Source of the DNA: Marinobacterium lacunae | Lineage (GTDB): Bacteria > Pseudomonadota > Gammaproteobacteria > Pseudomonadales > Balneatricaceae | Assembly (NCBI RefSeq): GCF_000705555.1 | Contig: NZ_JMQN01000047.1 | Span: 203,582-267,581 of the forward strand | Reading direction: 5' to 3' | DNA length: 64,000 nucleotides | Shown here: in pieces, positions 9,674-18,217 of the stretch | Position numbering within the stretch: position 1 is the stretch's first letter | Layout: every line of letters begins with the position of its first letter | The notes under the pieces: model-generated | What the model saw: the letters and a program-made list of their open reading frames with translations, nothing else | The model's database searches: none | Told to the model about the DNA's origin: nothing | Position numbers and translations under genes: made by a program

Positions 9674-12259
9674 ATGAAGCTGCGTGACGCACTGCTGACT
9701 TTCTCCGTAGATCGCCCCAAGTGGGTTTTCTCACTGCTGCTGTTGCTCTGTATTCTGGCAGGCTTGCAGATCCCGTCCATAAAGGTCGACACCGACCCGG
9801 AAAACATGTTGCCGCACGACCAGCCCGATCGAGTCTTTCATGATCAGGTAAAGGAGCGCTTCGCACTTCACGACATGATTGTCGTCGGTATGGTCAATCG
9901 GGACAGCGACCAGGGCATCTATAACCCGCAATCGCTGTCGGCGCTTCAGCGGCTCTCCGAAGAGATAAGCCGGATGGATGGGGTCATTCCAAAAGATCAG
10001 ATGGCGCTGGATCGGGTAGACAATATCACCCAGGAGGGACCCGGCACGATCCGTTTCGAGTGGATGATGAAAGAGGCCCCGTCCACACTGGAGCAGTCCG
10101 CCGAGATTCGACAGGCCGTAGAGCGTTTGCCGCTACTTGATAACACGCTGGTCTCAGGCGATGGGCGTGCCGCCGGCATCTATGTGCCGATCGAGAGCAA
10201 ATCGGTTAGCTATAAGTTGTCCCAGCAAATCGAGTCGGCCATCGCGGCGCTTAACGTCAAGGATGAGTTTCACATTGCAGGCCTGCCCGTGTCCGAGGAC
10301 ACCTTTGGTGTTGAGATGTTCGTCCAGATGGCAATCTCTGCACCCTTGGCCGGACTGATGATCTTCATATTGATGTGGGTATTCTTCCGCAGTTTCCTGC
10401 TGATCACAGCGCCCATGCTGGTGGCGATGGCGTCGGTCATTATCACCATGGGCCTGTTGATTGGGCAGGGATACACCGTGCATATCATGAGTTCGATGAT
10501 TCCGATCTTCCTGATGCCGATTGCGGTGGTTGACTCCGTGCATATTCTCTCGGAGTTTGCAGACCGGTATAAACCGGGCGAAGACGCGAAACCCGCTGTT
10601 CTGGAGGTGCTCGGCCATCTCTTCACGCCGATGCTCTACACCTCGTTAACCTCGGCAGTAGGCTTCGCCTCTTTGGCTTTCACGCCGATACCGCCGGTTC
10701 AGATCTTCGGTCTTCACGTTGCGTTCGGCATCATGCTGGCGTTTCTGCTGACCGTGACGCTGATACCGGCTTATATCATCAGCCTTTCCCCCAAGCGGAT
10801 GGCGCAACTCAAGGATCATAATATCCAGGAAGACGACAGCAGCCGACTGGGACGCTTGATGTCGTTCATGGGCCGTCTGTCGATGATGAAAGCGCGCCTA
10901 TTGGTTGTTGGATTCAGTGTTTTAACGGCCTTGAGTGTCTGGGGCGTCAGCCAGATTCAGATCAACGACAATCCGGTGCGTTGGTTCAAGTCAGATCACC
11001 GTCTGCGTGTGGCGGATCGGGTATTGAACGCGCATTTCTCAGGCACGTATGACGCCTATTTGGTGTTTGACCGCACTGAGGCACAGGATCCGATTGCGCA
11101 CCTCAACTCGGAACTTGTCGCAGCACTGAACAAGGAGCCGCTCTCTGTTGATATAAAACCGGCGCTTCAGGCGATGATGGAGAGCGCCAGGGCTGAGGAT
11201 TTCGATCAATACGCCAGCATGCTGGCCAGTCAGATCGATGAGGCGAGTTTTACCCGCCCAGCGCAGGAGGAGTCCGTATGGCTGGACCTGCTGGGAAGGG
11301 TGGAGGCCGCTCAGATCGATGCAAAGTATTTCTTGAAGCCTGACGTGCTCGAATATCTCGATAAGCTGGCCGCCGATCTTGAGACACAACCGGATGTCGG
11401 CAAGGTGAATAGCCTGCCGGTACTGGTCAAAACGGTCTACCGTGAACTCACCGGTGGAGGAGATGATCAATACCGTCTGCCGGATTCCGCACGTGGTGTG
11501 GCACAGACCATTTTGAGCTATCAATCCTCTCACCGGCCCGATGACTTATGGCACTTCGTGACGCCGGACTACCGTTCGACATTGCTCTGGCTGCAGCTCA
11601 AAAGTGGCGACAATCAGGATATGACTGCCGTGATGGAGCATGTCAAAGCGTACGTGGAGGCGCATCCTCTGCCGCAAGGACTGAGCGTTAACTGGGCAGG
11701 TCTGACCTATATAAATGTGGTATGGCAAGAGCAGATGGTTAACGGCATGCTCAAGAGCCTGATGAGCGCCTTTGTCATGGTATTGGTGATGATGGTGGTA
11801 TTGTTCCGCTCACTCAGCATCGGCCTGCTGGCGATGCTGCCCTTGAGTGTGACGATTCTGTTTATTTACGGGCTGATCGGGTTTGTTGGCAAGGATTATG
11901 ACATGCCGATCGCTGTGCTCTCGGCTTTGACGCTGGGCCTGTCGGTCGACTTCGCGATCCACTATCTGGAGAGGGCGCGGGCAATCTATCGCCAGACGGG
12001 TAACTGGGCCGGGGCGATCGCCGATATTTACAAGGGACCGTCACGGGCGATCAGTCGAAACGCGATTGTGATCGCGATTGGATTCACGCCCCTGCTGCTC
12101 GCACCGTTGGTGCCCTACATAACAGTTGGCTTTTTCCTGGCGTCGATTATGGCCGTGTCGGCGCTGGTTACTCTGCTGTTGTTGCCAGCCGTCATTACGC
12201 TGATAGGCAACAAGGACAAGCTTTTTCAAACCCAAGTCAGCGTGAAAGAGGAGGTCTGA
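9674..12259 (+). CDS. RND-superfamily (MMPL/COG1033) membrane transporter
   Basis: An 861-residue inner-membrane protein with the duplicated RND architecture: one N-terminal helix (about 16-32), a large periplasmic loop, about five helices around residues 225-370, a second single helix near 410-430, a second periplasmic loop, and a final helix bundle from about 690 to 850. Conserved membrane aspartates are visible in PIAVVDSVHI and LSVDFAIHYLE, the usual proton-relay positions. This family (MMPL, HpnN-like) moves lipids or other hydrophobic molecules; the substrate here is unknown. Two bases separate it from the LolA-like gene and it is driven by the operator-containing promoter, so it is the core of an envelope export operon. 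Confidence 0.9.
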   Translation: MKLRDALLTFSVDRPKWVFSLLLLLCILAGLQIPSIKVDTDPENMLPHDQPDRVFHDQVKERFALHDMIVVGMVNRDSDQGIYNPQSLSALQRLSEEISRMDGVIPKDQMALDRVDNITQEGPGTIRFEWMMKEAPSTLEQSAEIRQAVERLPLLDNTLVSGDGRAAGIYVPIESKSVSYKLSQQIESAIAALNVKDEFHIAGLPVSEDTFGVEMFVQMAISAPLAGLMIFILMWVFFRSFLLITAPMLVAMASVIITMGLLIGQGYTVHIMSSMIPIFLMPIAVVDSVHILSEFADRYKPGEDAKPAVLEVLGHLFTPMLYTSLTSAVGFASLAFTPIPPVQIFGLHVAFGIMLAFLLTVTLIPAYIISLSPKRMAQLKDHNIQEDDSSRLGRLMSFMGRLSMMKARLLVVGFSVLTALSVWGVSQIQINDNPVRWFKSDHRLRVADRVLNAHFSGTYDAYLVFDRTEAQDPIAHLNSELVAALNKEPLSVDIKPALQAMMESARAEDFDQYASMLASQIDEASFTRPAQEESVWLDLLGRVEAAQIDAKYFLKPDVLEYLDKLAADLETQPDVGKVNSLPVLVKTVYRELTGGGDDQYRLPDSARGVAQTILSYQSSHRPDDLWHFVTPDYRSTLLWLQLKSGDNQDMTAVMEHVKAYVEAHPLPQGLSVNWAGLTYINVVWQEQMVNGMLKSLMSAFVMVLVMMVVLFRSLSIGLLAMLPLSVTILFIYGLIGFVGKDYDMPIAVLSALTLGLSVDFAIHYLERARAIYRQTGNWAGAIADIYKGPSRAISRNAIVIAIGFTPLLLAPLVPYITVGFFLASIMAVSALVTLLLLPAVITLIGNKDKLFQTQVSVKEEV

Positions 12260-12261
12260 AT

Positions 12262-13080
12262 ATGATCACGTCAAGCAAGCGCGTACTTAAGGCGGTTTCC
12301 ATGTTGGCTGTGGGTGTCCTTTGGGGGGCTCAGGCTGGCGCTGCCGATCTGACCGATGTCCAGACAATAGTGGATCAGGCGAATCTCGCCGCGTATTACC
12401 AGGGCGATGACGGACGCAGCGAAGTGAGAATGCTCATTCGCGACGATCAGGGGCGCGAACAGTTACGTCAGTTCACCATTCTTCGTAAGGATGTGGCCGA
12501 TGGTGGCGATCAGCATTTTTACGTGGCGTTCAGCCGGCCAGCCGATGTGCGTAATACCGTATTTATGGTTGCCAAACATGTCGATAGAGACGATGACCGT
12601 TGGTTGTATCTACCAGATCTTGATCTTGTCAAACGTATATCGGCTGGCGACAAGCGCACCAGCTTTGTCGGTTCGCACTTCTTCTACGAAGATGTCTCGG
12701 GACGTAACCCGGCCGAGGATGCGTTTGAGCTGCTGGAGACGACGGCGGAGCAATACCACCTCAAGGCTAGCCCTAAAGACCCGCAAAGTGTCGAGTTCAG
12801 CCGCTATGAGCTCTGGATCGACAAGGCCTCAATGTTGCCGGTGAGGATTGACTACTTCAGCAACGGGGATTCGCCCTACAGGCGTGTTGAAGCGTTGGAA
12901 GTAGAAGAGATCCAGGGCTTTCCAACCGTGGTCAAAAGTCGGGTATCCGATCTGAAGAATGGCGGCGAGACCACGATGGAGTTTGGGTTTATGAAGTATG
13001 ACATCGGCATTCCTGACGATCTGTTTACTGAACGTTCGTTGCGCACATTGCCGCGTGAATGGTTACGGAGACCGCAATGA
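12262..13080 (+). CDS. LolA-like periplasmic outer-membrane lipoprotein-sorting protein
   Basis: A 272-residue exported protein; a signal peptide ends near GAQAGAA (about residue 28). The mature part resembles the LolA-like family COG2834/PF17131, with the conserved segment LDLVKRISAGDKRTSFVGSH and the sequence FFYEDVSGRNPAEDAFELL. Proteins of this family have the half-barrel fold of LolA and probably carry a hydrophobic ligand across the periplasm. AGGAGG lies 8 nt before the ATG. Its stop overlaps the start of the next gene by 4 bp (ATGA), showing translational coupling. Membrane pump, periplasmic carrier and outer-membrane barrel in one operon suggest a single trans-envelope path. Confidence 0.88.
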   Translation: MITSSKRVLKAVSMLAVGVLWGAQAGAADLTDVQTIVDQANLAAYYQGDDGRSEVRMLIRDDQGREQLRQFTILRKDVADGGDQHFYVAFSRPADVRNTVFMVAKHVDRDDDRWLYLPDLDLVKRISAGDKRTSFVGSHFFYEDVSGRNPAEDAFELLETTAEQYHLKASPKDPQSVEFSRYELWIDKASMLPVRIDYFSNGDSPYRRVEALEVEEIQGFPTVVKSRVSDLKNGGETTMEFGFMKYDIGIPDDLFTERSLRTLPREWLRRPQ

Positions 13081-14372
13081 AGCGAGGACTAAGTACGCTG
13101 CTGGCGCTGAGTATAAGTCTGTCGGTGCAGGCGGCGACGGAGGATAGCAGTGCGGAGCCGGATCCCTGGGGAGATGACTCCTGGGGCGAACAGGAAACAG
13201 GGCCAGCCATTCACGGCTTCTTTGAGGCCGCCGCTGGCGCACGCTTGCAAAATGACCCGGCAATGTCTGAAGACAAAACCCTGACGGAGATACGCGGCCA
13301 TCTGGAGTGGGAGAAGGCGCTTGGCTCTGCGAACTACAGCCTCAAGGGTGATCTGTATGCCGACGGTGTCGAGGATGGATTGCAGCTTGATCTGCGTGAA
13401 GCGACGGTACAGTTTACCCCGGTTGACTGGATCGATATTCAGGCCGGTCAGCAGGTATCGACCTGGGGAACAGGCGATATGCTGTTTCTGAACGACCTGT
13501 TTCCCAAGGACTGGAAATCGTTTTTCTCCGGCCGTGATGAAACCTACCTCAAGGCGCCGGCGGCCAGTATCAAAGGTAGCCTGTATGCGCAGAACGTCAG
13601 CCTGGATCTGATCTGGACGCCACTGTTCGAGTCTGATCGATATATCGATGGCGAGCGCTTTAGCTACTTTTCTCAGTTGAGCGGGCAGCAGATGGCGGCC
13701 CCTGGGGGCGTTTTGAACGCTGATGAGCCGAACGCATTTCCTGAGGATGGAGAGCTCGCTGCGCGCCTCTATGGGCGTCAGGGCAGTCTTGAGTGGGCGC
13801 TATACGGTTATCGAGGCTTTTGGAAGCAGCCTGTGGGGCTTGATAGTAATGGACACCTGATTTTTCCGCGTCTGGATGTGTATGGCGCCAGTGTAAGGGC
13901 GCCTCTGGCAGGGGGGATCGCCAATACTGAATTTGCCTGGTACGACGGTAAGGACAGCGATGGTAGCGACCCGCTGATTCCCAACGATCAGGTGCGCTGG
14001 CTCGCGGGATATGAGCACGAGCTTGTGCCCCGGCTTACAGGCGCTATGCAGTATTACATTGAGTGGATGCAGGATTATGACGCGTTCAAGCAAAGTTATC
14101 CTTCAAGTTACCGGCCCGACGAGGTTCGCCAGGTTGTAACCATGAGACTGACCTGGAAGCTGATGCGTGACAATCTCACGCTATCCTGGTTCAACTACTG
14201 GTCGCCGACCGATGAGGATTACTATCTGCGCCCGTCAGCGAGTTATCGTGTGGATGACAACTGGACGCTGAGCGCTGGTGCCAACCTGTTCGGCGGTGAG
14301 CAAAAGCACACCTTCTTTAGTCAGTTCGAAGAGGGCAGCAACCTCTGGTTCAGGGTTCGCTACGGGTTCTGA
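13077..14372 (+). CDS. Outer-membrane beta-barrel protein, third gene of the RND operon
   Basis: A 431-residue protein with an N-terminal signal peptide (cleavage near SVQAA, about residue 18) and an acidic Trp-rich linker. The mature sequence consists of alternating hydrophobic strands rich in Trp, Tyr and Gly and ends in RVRYGF, a C-terminal aromatic residue typical of Bam-inserted barrels. I do not recognise a precise family; it resembles DUF1302/alginate-export-like porins found beside RND-LolA pairs. I chose the ATG at 13077, overlapping the previous stop by 4 bp, rather than the GTG at 13059. It ends 2 bp before the convergent diguanylate cyclase gene. Confidence 0.82.
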   Translation: MKRGLSTLLALSISLSVQAATEDSSAEPDPWGDDSWGEQETGPAIHGFFEAAAGARLQNDPAMSEDKTLTEIRGHLEWEKALGSANYSLKGDLYADGVEDGLQLDLREATVQFTPVDWIDIQAGQQVSTWGTGDMLFLNDLFPKDWKSFFSGRDETYLKAPAASIKGSLYAQNVSLDLIWTPLFESDRYIDGERFSYFSQLSGQQMAAPGGVLNADEPNAFPEDGELAARLYGRQGSLEWALYGYRGFWKQPVGLDSNGHLIFPRLDVYGASVRAPLAGGIANTEFAWYDGKDSDGSDPLIPNDQVRWLAGYEHELVPRLTGAMQYYIEWMQDYDAFKQSYPSSYRPDEVRQVVTMRLTWKLMRDNLTLSWFNYWSPTDEDYYLRPSASYRVDDNWTLSAGANLFGGEQKHTFFSQFEEGSNLWFRVRYGF

Positions 14373-14374
14373 CT

Positions 14375-15646
14375 TCAGGCGGCGGCGCCGGAACGTGTTC
14401 GGCGCTGTCGGCGTGGATCCGGGCCGTCGGTCATGACACGGTTACGCCCAGCGCCCTTGGCTTTATACAGGGCTTTGTCGGCGCGCTTGATGACCACGCT
14501 CGGTTGCTCATCTGTGTCACGCCAGGCGACGCCGATGCTGATCGTGACAGTGACCTGTTCCGACTCCTGAGCCTGCCCCTCGCGGGACTGTTTGCCCTGT
14601 CGGTTACTGCGTGGCCGCTGAGGAGAGCGTACGCGCATCGGGTAATGTTCAACACGTTGACGAACCTCGTCCAGCGCGGCAACAACCTCTTCCTCTTTGC
14701 GCCCGTTGAAAACGATCGTGAACTCTTCACCACCGTAACGGAACAGGCTGCCACCGGCCTGAACCTTGCGAAGCTGAGTGGCGACCATTCTCAAGACCTG
14801 ATCGCCCACATCGTGACCGTACGTGTCGTTGAATTTTTTGAAGTGATCGATATCCAGCATGGCGATGCCATATTGGCGCCCGAGTCCTGCCAGTTTGTGC
14901 TCGAGCGCGCGCCGGGCGGGCACGCCAGTCAGGCTGTCGACAAAGGCCATGGCATAGATATGACTGATGACGGCAAATATCAGCAAAGCGGGCGCCGCGA
15001 TCAGTAATGGCGTGCTGAGGTGAGGCTGCTTTAGGAGGCTAATGGCGAGCATTTGGGCCGCGAGTGCGCCAAAAAGGGCTATTTCGTCGGCGGTGCGGCG
15101 GGTCAGGGTCAATAGCAGGCTAAGGCCCAGAACAGGGGCGAACAGCCAGAGACTGCCAATACTCAGCAGAGAGTGTTCTCCCAGTGTTTCGAGTAGTGTT
15201 GGGCTCAGTTCCGGCATCCATTGCCCAAGCAGTCCGGGCCTACTCCACATGAATAGCAGGGCGCAGGACGGGGCGAGGGTTACAGCCAGTTTGGCGATGC
15301 CCTTTCGACACAGCGGAGACGTGTCGCGCTGGATCAGTATCCAGGCATGTATCGCGGGGATTGCCAGCGATGTTAGCGTGAAAAGGACGTAGGTGTCGGG
15401 ACGATCCAGCCCGCTTGATACCGCCTTAACCAGGATATATGCCGACAGCCCCACATGGCAGGAAGCCAGTGCTATGCGGCCACGTTTAAAACCTGCTGCG
15501 AGCATGAACGCCGTTGCCGATATCAGCAAGGGCAGGCTGCTGACAAGCTTCAATAAAACCGGGTCTAACGAGCGTAGAGAGGGGGCTGCAACCCAGGGGA
15601 GCAGTAACAGAAGCAACGGTAGATAGAGACGAAGCAGTCTGAACAA
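14375..15646 (-). CDS. Membrane-bound GGDEF diguanylate cyclase
   Basis: A 423-residue protein with about seven hydrophobic helices in the first 235 residues and a C-terminal GGDEF domain (about 235-410). The catalytic signature is RYGGEEF with upstream DIDHFKKFNDTYGH, so it should make c-di-GMP. The RxxD product-inhibition site expected nine residues before GGEEF is missing (AGGSLF in its place). A basic, Gln/Arg/Ser-rich insert of about 25 residues interrupts the domain just before the conserved VTISIGVA strand, an unusual place for an insertion. It is a single gene, convergent with the RND operon. Confidence 0.9.
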   Translation of the reverse strand: MFRLLRLYLPLLLLLLPWVAAPSLRSLDPVLLKLVSSLPLLISATAFMLAAGFKRGRIALASCHVGLSAYILVKAVSSGLDRPDTYVLFTLTSLAIPAIHAWILIQRDTSPLCRKGIAKLAVTLAPSCALLFMWSRPGLLGQWMPELSPTLLETLGEHSLLSIGSLWLFAPVLGLSLLLTLTRRTADEIALFGALAAQMLAISLLKQPHLSTPLLIAAPALLIFAVISHIYAMAFVDSLTGVPARRALEHKLAGLGRQYGIAMLDIDHFKKFNDTYGHDVGDQVLRMVATQLRKVQAGGSLFRYGGEEFTIVFNGRKEEEVVAALDEVRQRVEHYPMRVRSPQRPRSNRQGKQSREGQAQESEQVTVTISIGVAWRDTDEQPSVVIKRADKALYKAKGAGRNRVMTDGPDPRRQRRTRSGAAA

Positions 15647-15734
15647 CGGCAGTACAATCCCAGAAAGTTCTGCCGGAATACTACCATGAACAGCGGCGGA
15701 CGCGCATGCGGACCGCCGGCTATTTTCACGCTAT

Positions 15735-16148
15735 TTAGCCTTTAACGTCCGGACGGTGGAAACCGAGCATTTTTGACATGAATATTGCCGGGCACCAGCC
15801 GGTAAAAGAGGATTGTACGAGGCTCAGGCCGATCAAAGCCGTAATTACCAGAATCTGTTGCGGTGCGCTTGCAATGAATACCGCACCGAGTGTGGCCAAT
15901 ACGAGTACGCCGGCGATTAGATGTACGCCCTGATGAACGCTCATGCCTTTGCTGCAGCGTTGCTCCTTGAGGCCTAATGCGCGGAACAGACTCATGGCAG
16001 GGCACCAGTTGGTGAAAGCTGACTGCAACAAATTAAGCCCGACAAATGCGGTGAGATAATACCCCCAGGGGTGTACTGCGTAGCCGATAGTCATGCTGAT
16101 TAGAATGACAGAGCCCGCCAATAGGCGAAGTGCGGAATGAAGGTTCAT
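15735..16148 (-). CDS. Duplicated DUF2892 inner-membrane protein
   Basis: A 137-residue membrane protein made of two tandem DUF2892 (YgaP-like) units. Each has a pair of hydrophobic helices followed by the same signature: QSAFTNWCPAMSLFRALGL in the first and QSSFTGWCPAIFMSKMLGF in the second, so the two Trp-Cys-Pro motifs are repeated about 70 residues apart. In E. coli a single DUF2892 domain is fused to a rhodanese in YgaP and is controlled by the ArsR-type regulator YgaV; here the rhodanese part is absent. The ATG at 16148 has GAGAGGG upstream. The promoter carries the same inverted repeat as the RND operon, suggesting a role in reactive sulfur handling. Confidence 0.88.
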   Translation of the reverse strand: MNLHSALRLLAGSVILISMTIGYAVHPWGYYLTAFVGLNLLQSAFTNWCPAMSLFRALGLKEQRCSKGMSVHQGVHLIAGVLVLATLGAVFIASAPQQILVITALIGLSLVQSSFTGWCPAIFMSKMLGFHRPDVKG

Positions 16149-16166
16149 GAAGTTGCCCTCTCTAGA

Positions 16167-16186
16167 ATATTAGATAAATCTAATAT
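16167..16186. promoter_or_regulatory. Operator of the DUF2892 gene, matching the RND operon operator
   Basis: Perfect inverted repeat ATATTAG-ATAAAT-CTAATAT. On the minus strand it occupies the spacer between a possible -35 (TTTGCT) and -10 (TATTCT) separated by 17 bp, the same arrangement as at 9609-9636. The common core of both sites is TATTAG-N6-CTAATA. It is 19-38 bp before the DUF2892 start codon. Confidence 0.75.
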
Positions 16187-16279
16187 AGCAAATAAGATTG
16201 CGCTGGGCCAAGATTTTCATTGGGTTTGGATCACCAATTCGCACTATGCTAAAAAGGTCCTTCACCGAGGAGTGCGCTT

Positions 16280-17188
16280 ATGTTCCGCAAGTTGCTGGTC
16301 AATATCGATGACGATACCGAGCATCTACTGATGGTTGAGAAGGCGGCCAGACTCGCTGCGTTGGAGGGGCATCTGGAGCTTTACTGTGTCGCGTTTCAGC
16401 CGCTGATACGCTCAGCTGGAGTGTTCAGTGAAGAGGCTGAACGACGCTCGCGGCATGCCTATATGACCCAGTGTGAAGCGCGTCTTGATCATCTGGCCGG
16501 ACGAATCCGCATGGATGAGTCGCGTGTGGGCACCGATGTTTCATGGGATGAAAATCGTGCCGCTGCGCTTTTGCGAAAGTGCGAGCGATTCAATGCCGAT
16601 CTGCTGGTGTACCCCGTATCAACACAGCCGGCGTTACTGCATCATCTGCTGGCACCTGAAGACTGGAAGGTGCTGCGCGAAAGCCCGGTTCCGTTACTGC
16701 TGAGTCGGGACCGTCCATGGCCGGAGCATCCTCGCATTGCTGTTGCACTGGATCCTTTCCATCCTCGCAATGAGCCTGCTTCACTGGATGGCAGACTCTT
16801 CGGTATGGCGCATCGTCTGGTTCGGGAGCTGGAAGGGGAGTTGCATGTGCTGCATACCTACACCGCCTTGCCCCAGTCGGCGGTGTTCGATGAGCATCGA
16901 ATAGCAGACTTTGAGCACATGCAGGAAGATGTGACCCGAGAGCATCGGGCCCGACTCGAATCCTTCCTTGAGCCCTGGCAGAAGGAGCTAGGAGCTGCCG
17001 AATTGCATCTGCTGGAAGGTGAGTTGCATCAGGAAGTTCCACGCTTATGCGAGGAGTTGCGAATCGATTTGCTGATAATTGGGAATGTGCAGCGGGGACT
17101 TCTTGAGCGCTTACTGGTGGGCAGCAGTGCTGAGAGGCTACTGGATCGGGTGCATTGTGACTTGATGGTGGTGAAGCCGGATCTTTGA
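16280..17188 (+). CDS. Tandem universal stress protein (UspE-like)
   Basis: A 302-residue cytoplasmic protein with two Usp folds (about 1-145 and 152-302). The second domain keeps a near-standard nucleotide-binding motif, IIGNVQRGLLERLLVGSSAERLL-like, with the first Gly and the GSS end conserved but Gln in place of the second Gly; the first domain has lost the motif. This is the pattern of UspE-type tandem proteins, which act in stress survival by an unclear mechanism. GAGGAG lies 9-14 nt before the ATG. It is monocistronic and convergent with xthA. Confidence 0.9.
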   Translation: MFRKLLVNIDDDTEHLLMVEKAARLAALEGHLELYCVAFQPLIRSAGVFSEEAERRSRHAYMTQCEARLDHLAGRIRMDESRVGTDVSWDENRAAALLRKCERFNADLLVYPVSTQPALLHHLLAPEDWKVLRESPVPLLLSRDRPWPEHPRIAVALDPFHPRNEPASLDGRLFGMAHRLVRELEGELHVLHTYTALPQSAVFDEHRIADFEHMQEDVTREHRARLESFLEPWQKELGAAELHLLEGELHQEVPRLCEELRIDLLIIGNVQRGLLERLLVGSSAERLLDRVHCDLMVVKPDL

Positions 17189-17202
17189 TCAGGCTTCACC
17201 AC
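17168..17202. terminator. Hairpin between usp and xthA
   Basis: An 11-bp perfect inverted repeat, GTGGTGAAGCC (17168-17178) and GGCTTCACCAC (17192-17202), which includes the last codons of the Usp gene. It could act as a bidirectional terminator for the two convergent genes, but neither side has a clear T tract. Confidence 0.4.
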
Positions 17203-17207
17203 AGACG

Positions 17208-18026
17208 TCAGATATCGAATGTCGCCCAGATCGGCGCGTGGTCAGACGGCTTCTCCATTGCGCGTATCTCGTAGTCGATTCCCGCATCCGTGCAGCGATC
17301 AATCAGGGGTTGGGTTGCCATGATCGCGTCGATTCGCAGGCCTCTTTTGGGATCGTCCTCGAAACCACGGCTTCGATAGTCAAACCAGCTGAACAGGTTG
17401 TCACACGCCGGGTGGCAGTAACGGAACGTATCGATCAAGCCCCAATCGCACATTTTTTGCAGCCACTCCCGCTCTACCGGCTGGAAGCTGGTTTTACCGG
17501 TTTTCAGCCAGCGTTTGCGGTTTACCTCGCCGATACCGATATCGAGATCCGTCGGTGAGATATTCAGGTCGCCCATCACCACCAACGGTTCGGAAGCCGC
17601 GCATTGGTGTTGCAGATGATCAAGGAGATCCGCATAAAACTTCCGTTTGGCCGGGAATTTTATTTCGTGCGCGATGTTTTCGCCCTGTGGGAAGTAGCCG
17701 TTAATGACTTTAAATCGCTGGCCTGAATCGCTCTCGTATTCACCAATAATCAGCCTGCGCTGAGCATCATCAGCGTCGCCAAGAAATCCTTTCTGAACGG
17801 ACAGCGGCTCTTTTTTCGAAAGCAGGCACACTCCATAGTGCGTCTTCTGACCGAAGAATTCGGCATGATAGCCAAGAGCCTGCATCGCCTCGAGCGGGAA
17901 CTGATCGTCTGCTACCTTACTTTCCTGAATGCCGATGACGTCCGGTGAATGGCGCTCTACCAATGCTTCTAGTTGGTGTTGGCGGGCGCGAATTCCATTG
18001 GTGTTGAATGAGACGACTTTGATCAC
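17208..18026 (-). CDS. xthA: Exodeoxyribonuclease III
   Basis: AP endonuclease and 3'-5' exonuclease of base excision repair, 272 residues (E. coli XthA has 268). Catalytic motifs are all present: GIQESK with the metal-binding Glu, [21 protein letters not shown] and the C-terminal SDHAPIWA with the catalytic Asp-His. I chose GTG 18026, which gives the family start [15 protein letters not shown] and has GGGAG upstream; the frame is open 16 codons further without similarity. It is convergent with the Usp gene and divergent from gor. Confidence 0.95.
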   Translation of the reverse strand: MIKVVSFNTNGIRARQHQLEALVERHSPDVIGIQESKVADDQFPLEAMQALGYHAEFFGQKTHYGVCLLSKKEPLSVQKGFLGDADDAQRRLIIGEYESDSGQRFKVINGYFPQGENIAHEIKFPAKRKFYADLLDHLQHQCAASEPLVVMGDLNISPTDLDIGIGEVNRKRWLKTGKTSFQPVEREWLQKMCDWGLIDTFRYCHPACDNLFSWFDYRSRGFEDDPKRGLRIDAIMATQPLIDRCTDAGIDYEIRAMEKPSDHAPIWATFDI

Positions 18027-18217
18027 AAGCAAGATACTCCCGGTATTAGTCCAGCTGACTGGCGATACTAGCAAAAATGCGCCGGGGTATGTCTCTGAAT
18101 ATGATAGATTTTCTCAATTCGGCGCTTTTAGTCGATCAATTGGCTTTTACGACAGCGAAGAAGGTAAGGTTTGGGGCATCATAGAGGACAGCTGTCACTG
18201 TATTCAGGAGATTTCGC

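Noticed and set aside
16221..16236. TTTGGATCACCAA-like sequence as an FNR box before the tandem Usp gene
   Set aside because: The half-sites do not fit TTGAT-N4-ATCAA; too many mismatches to support.
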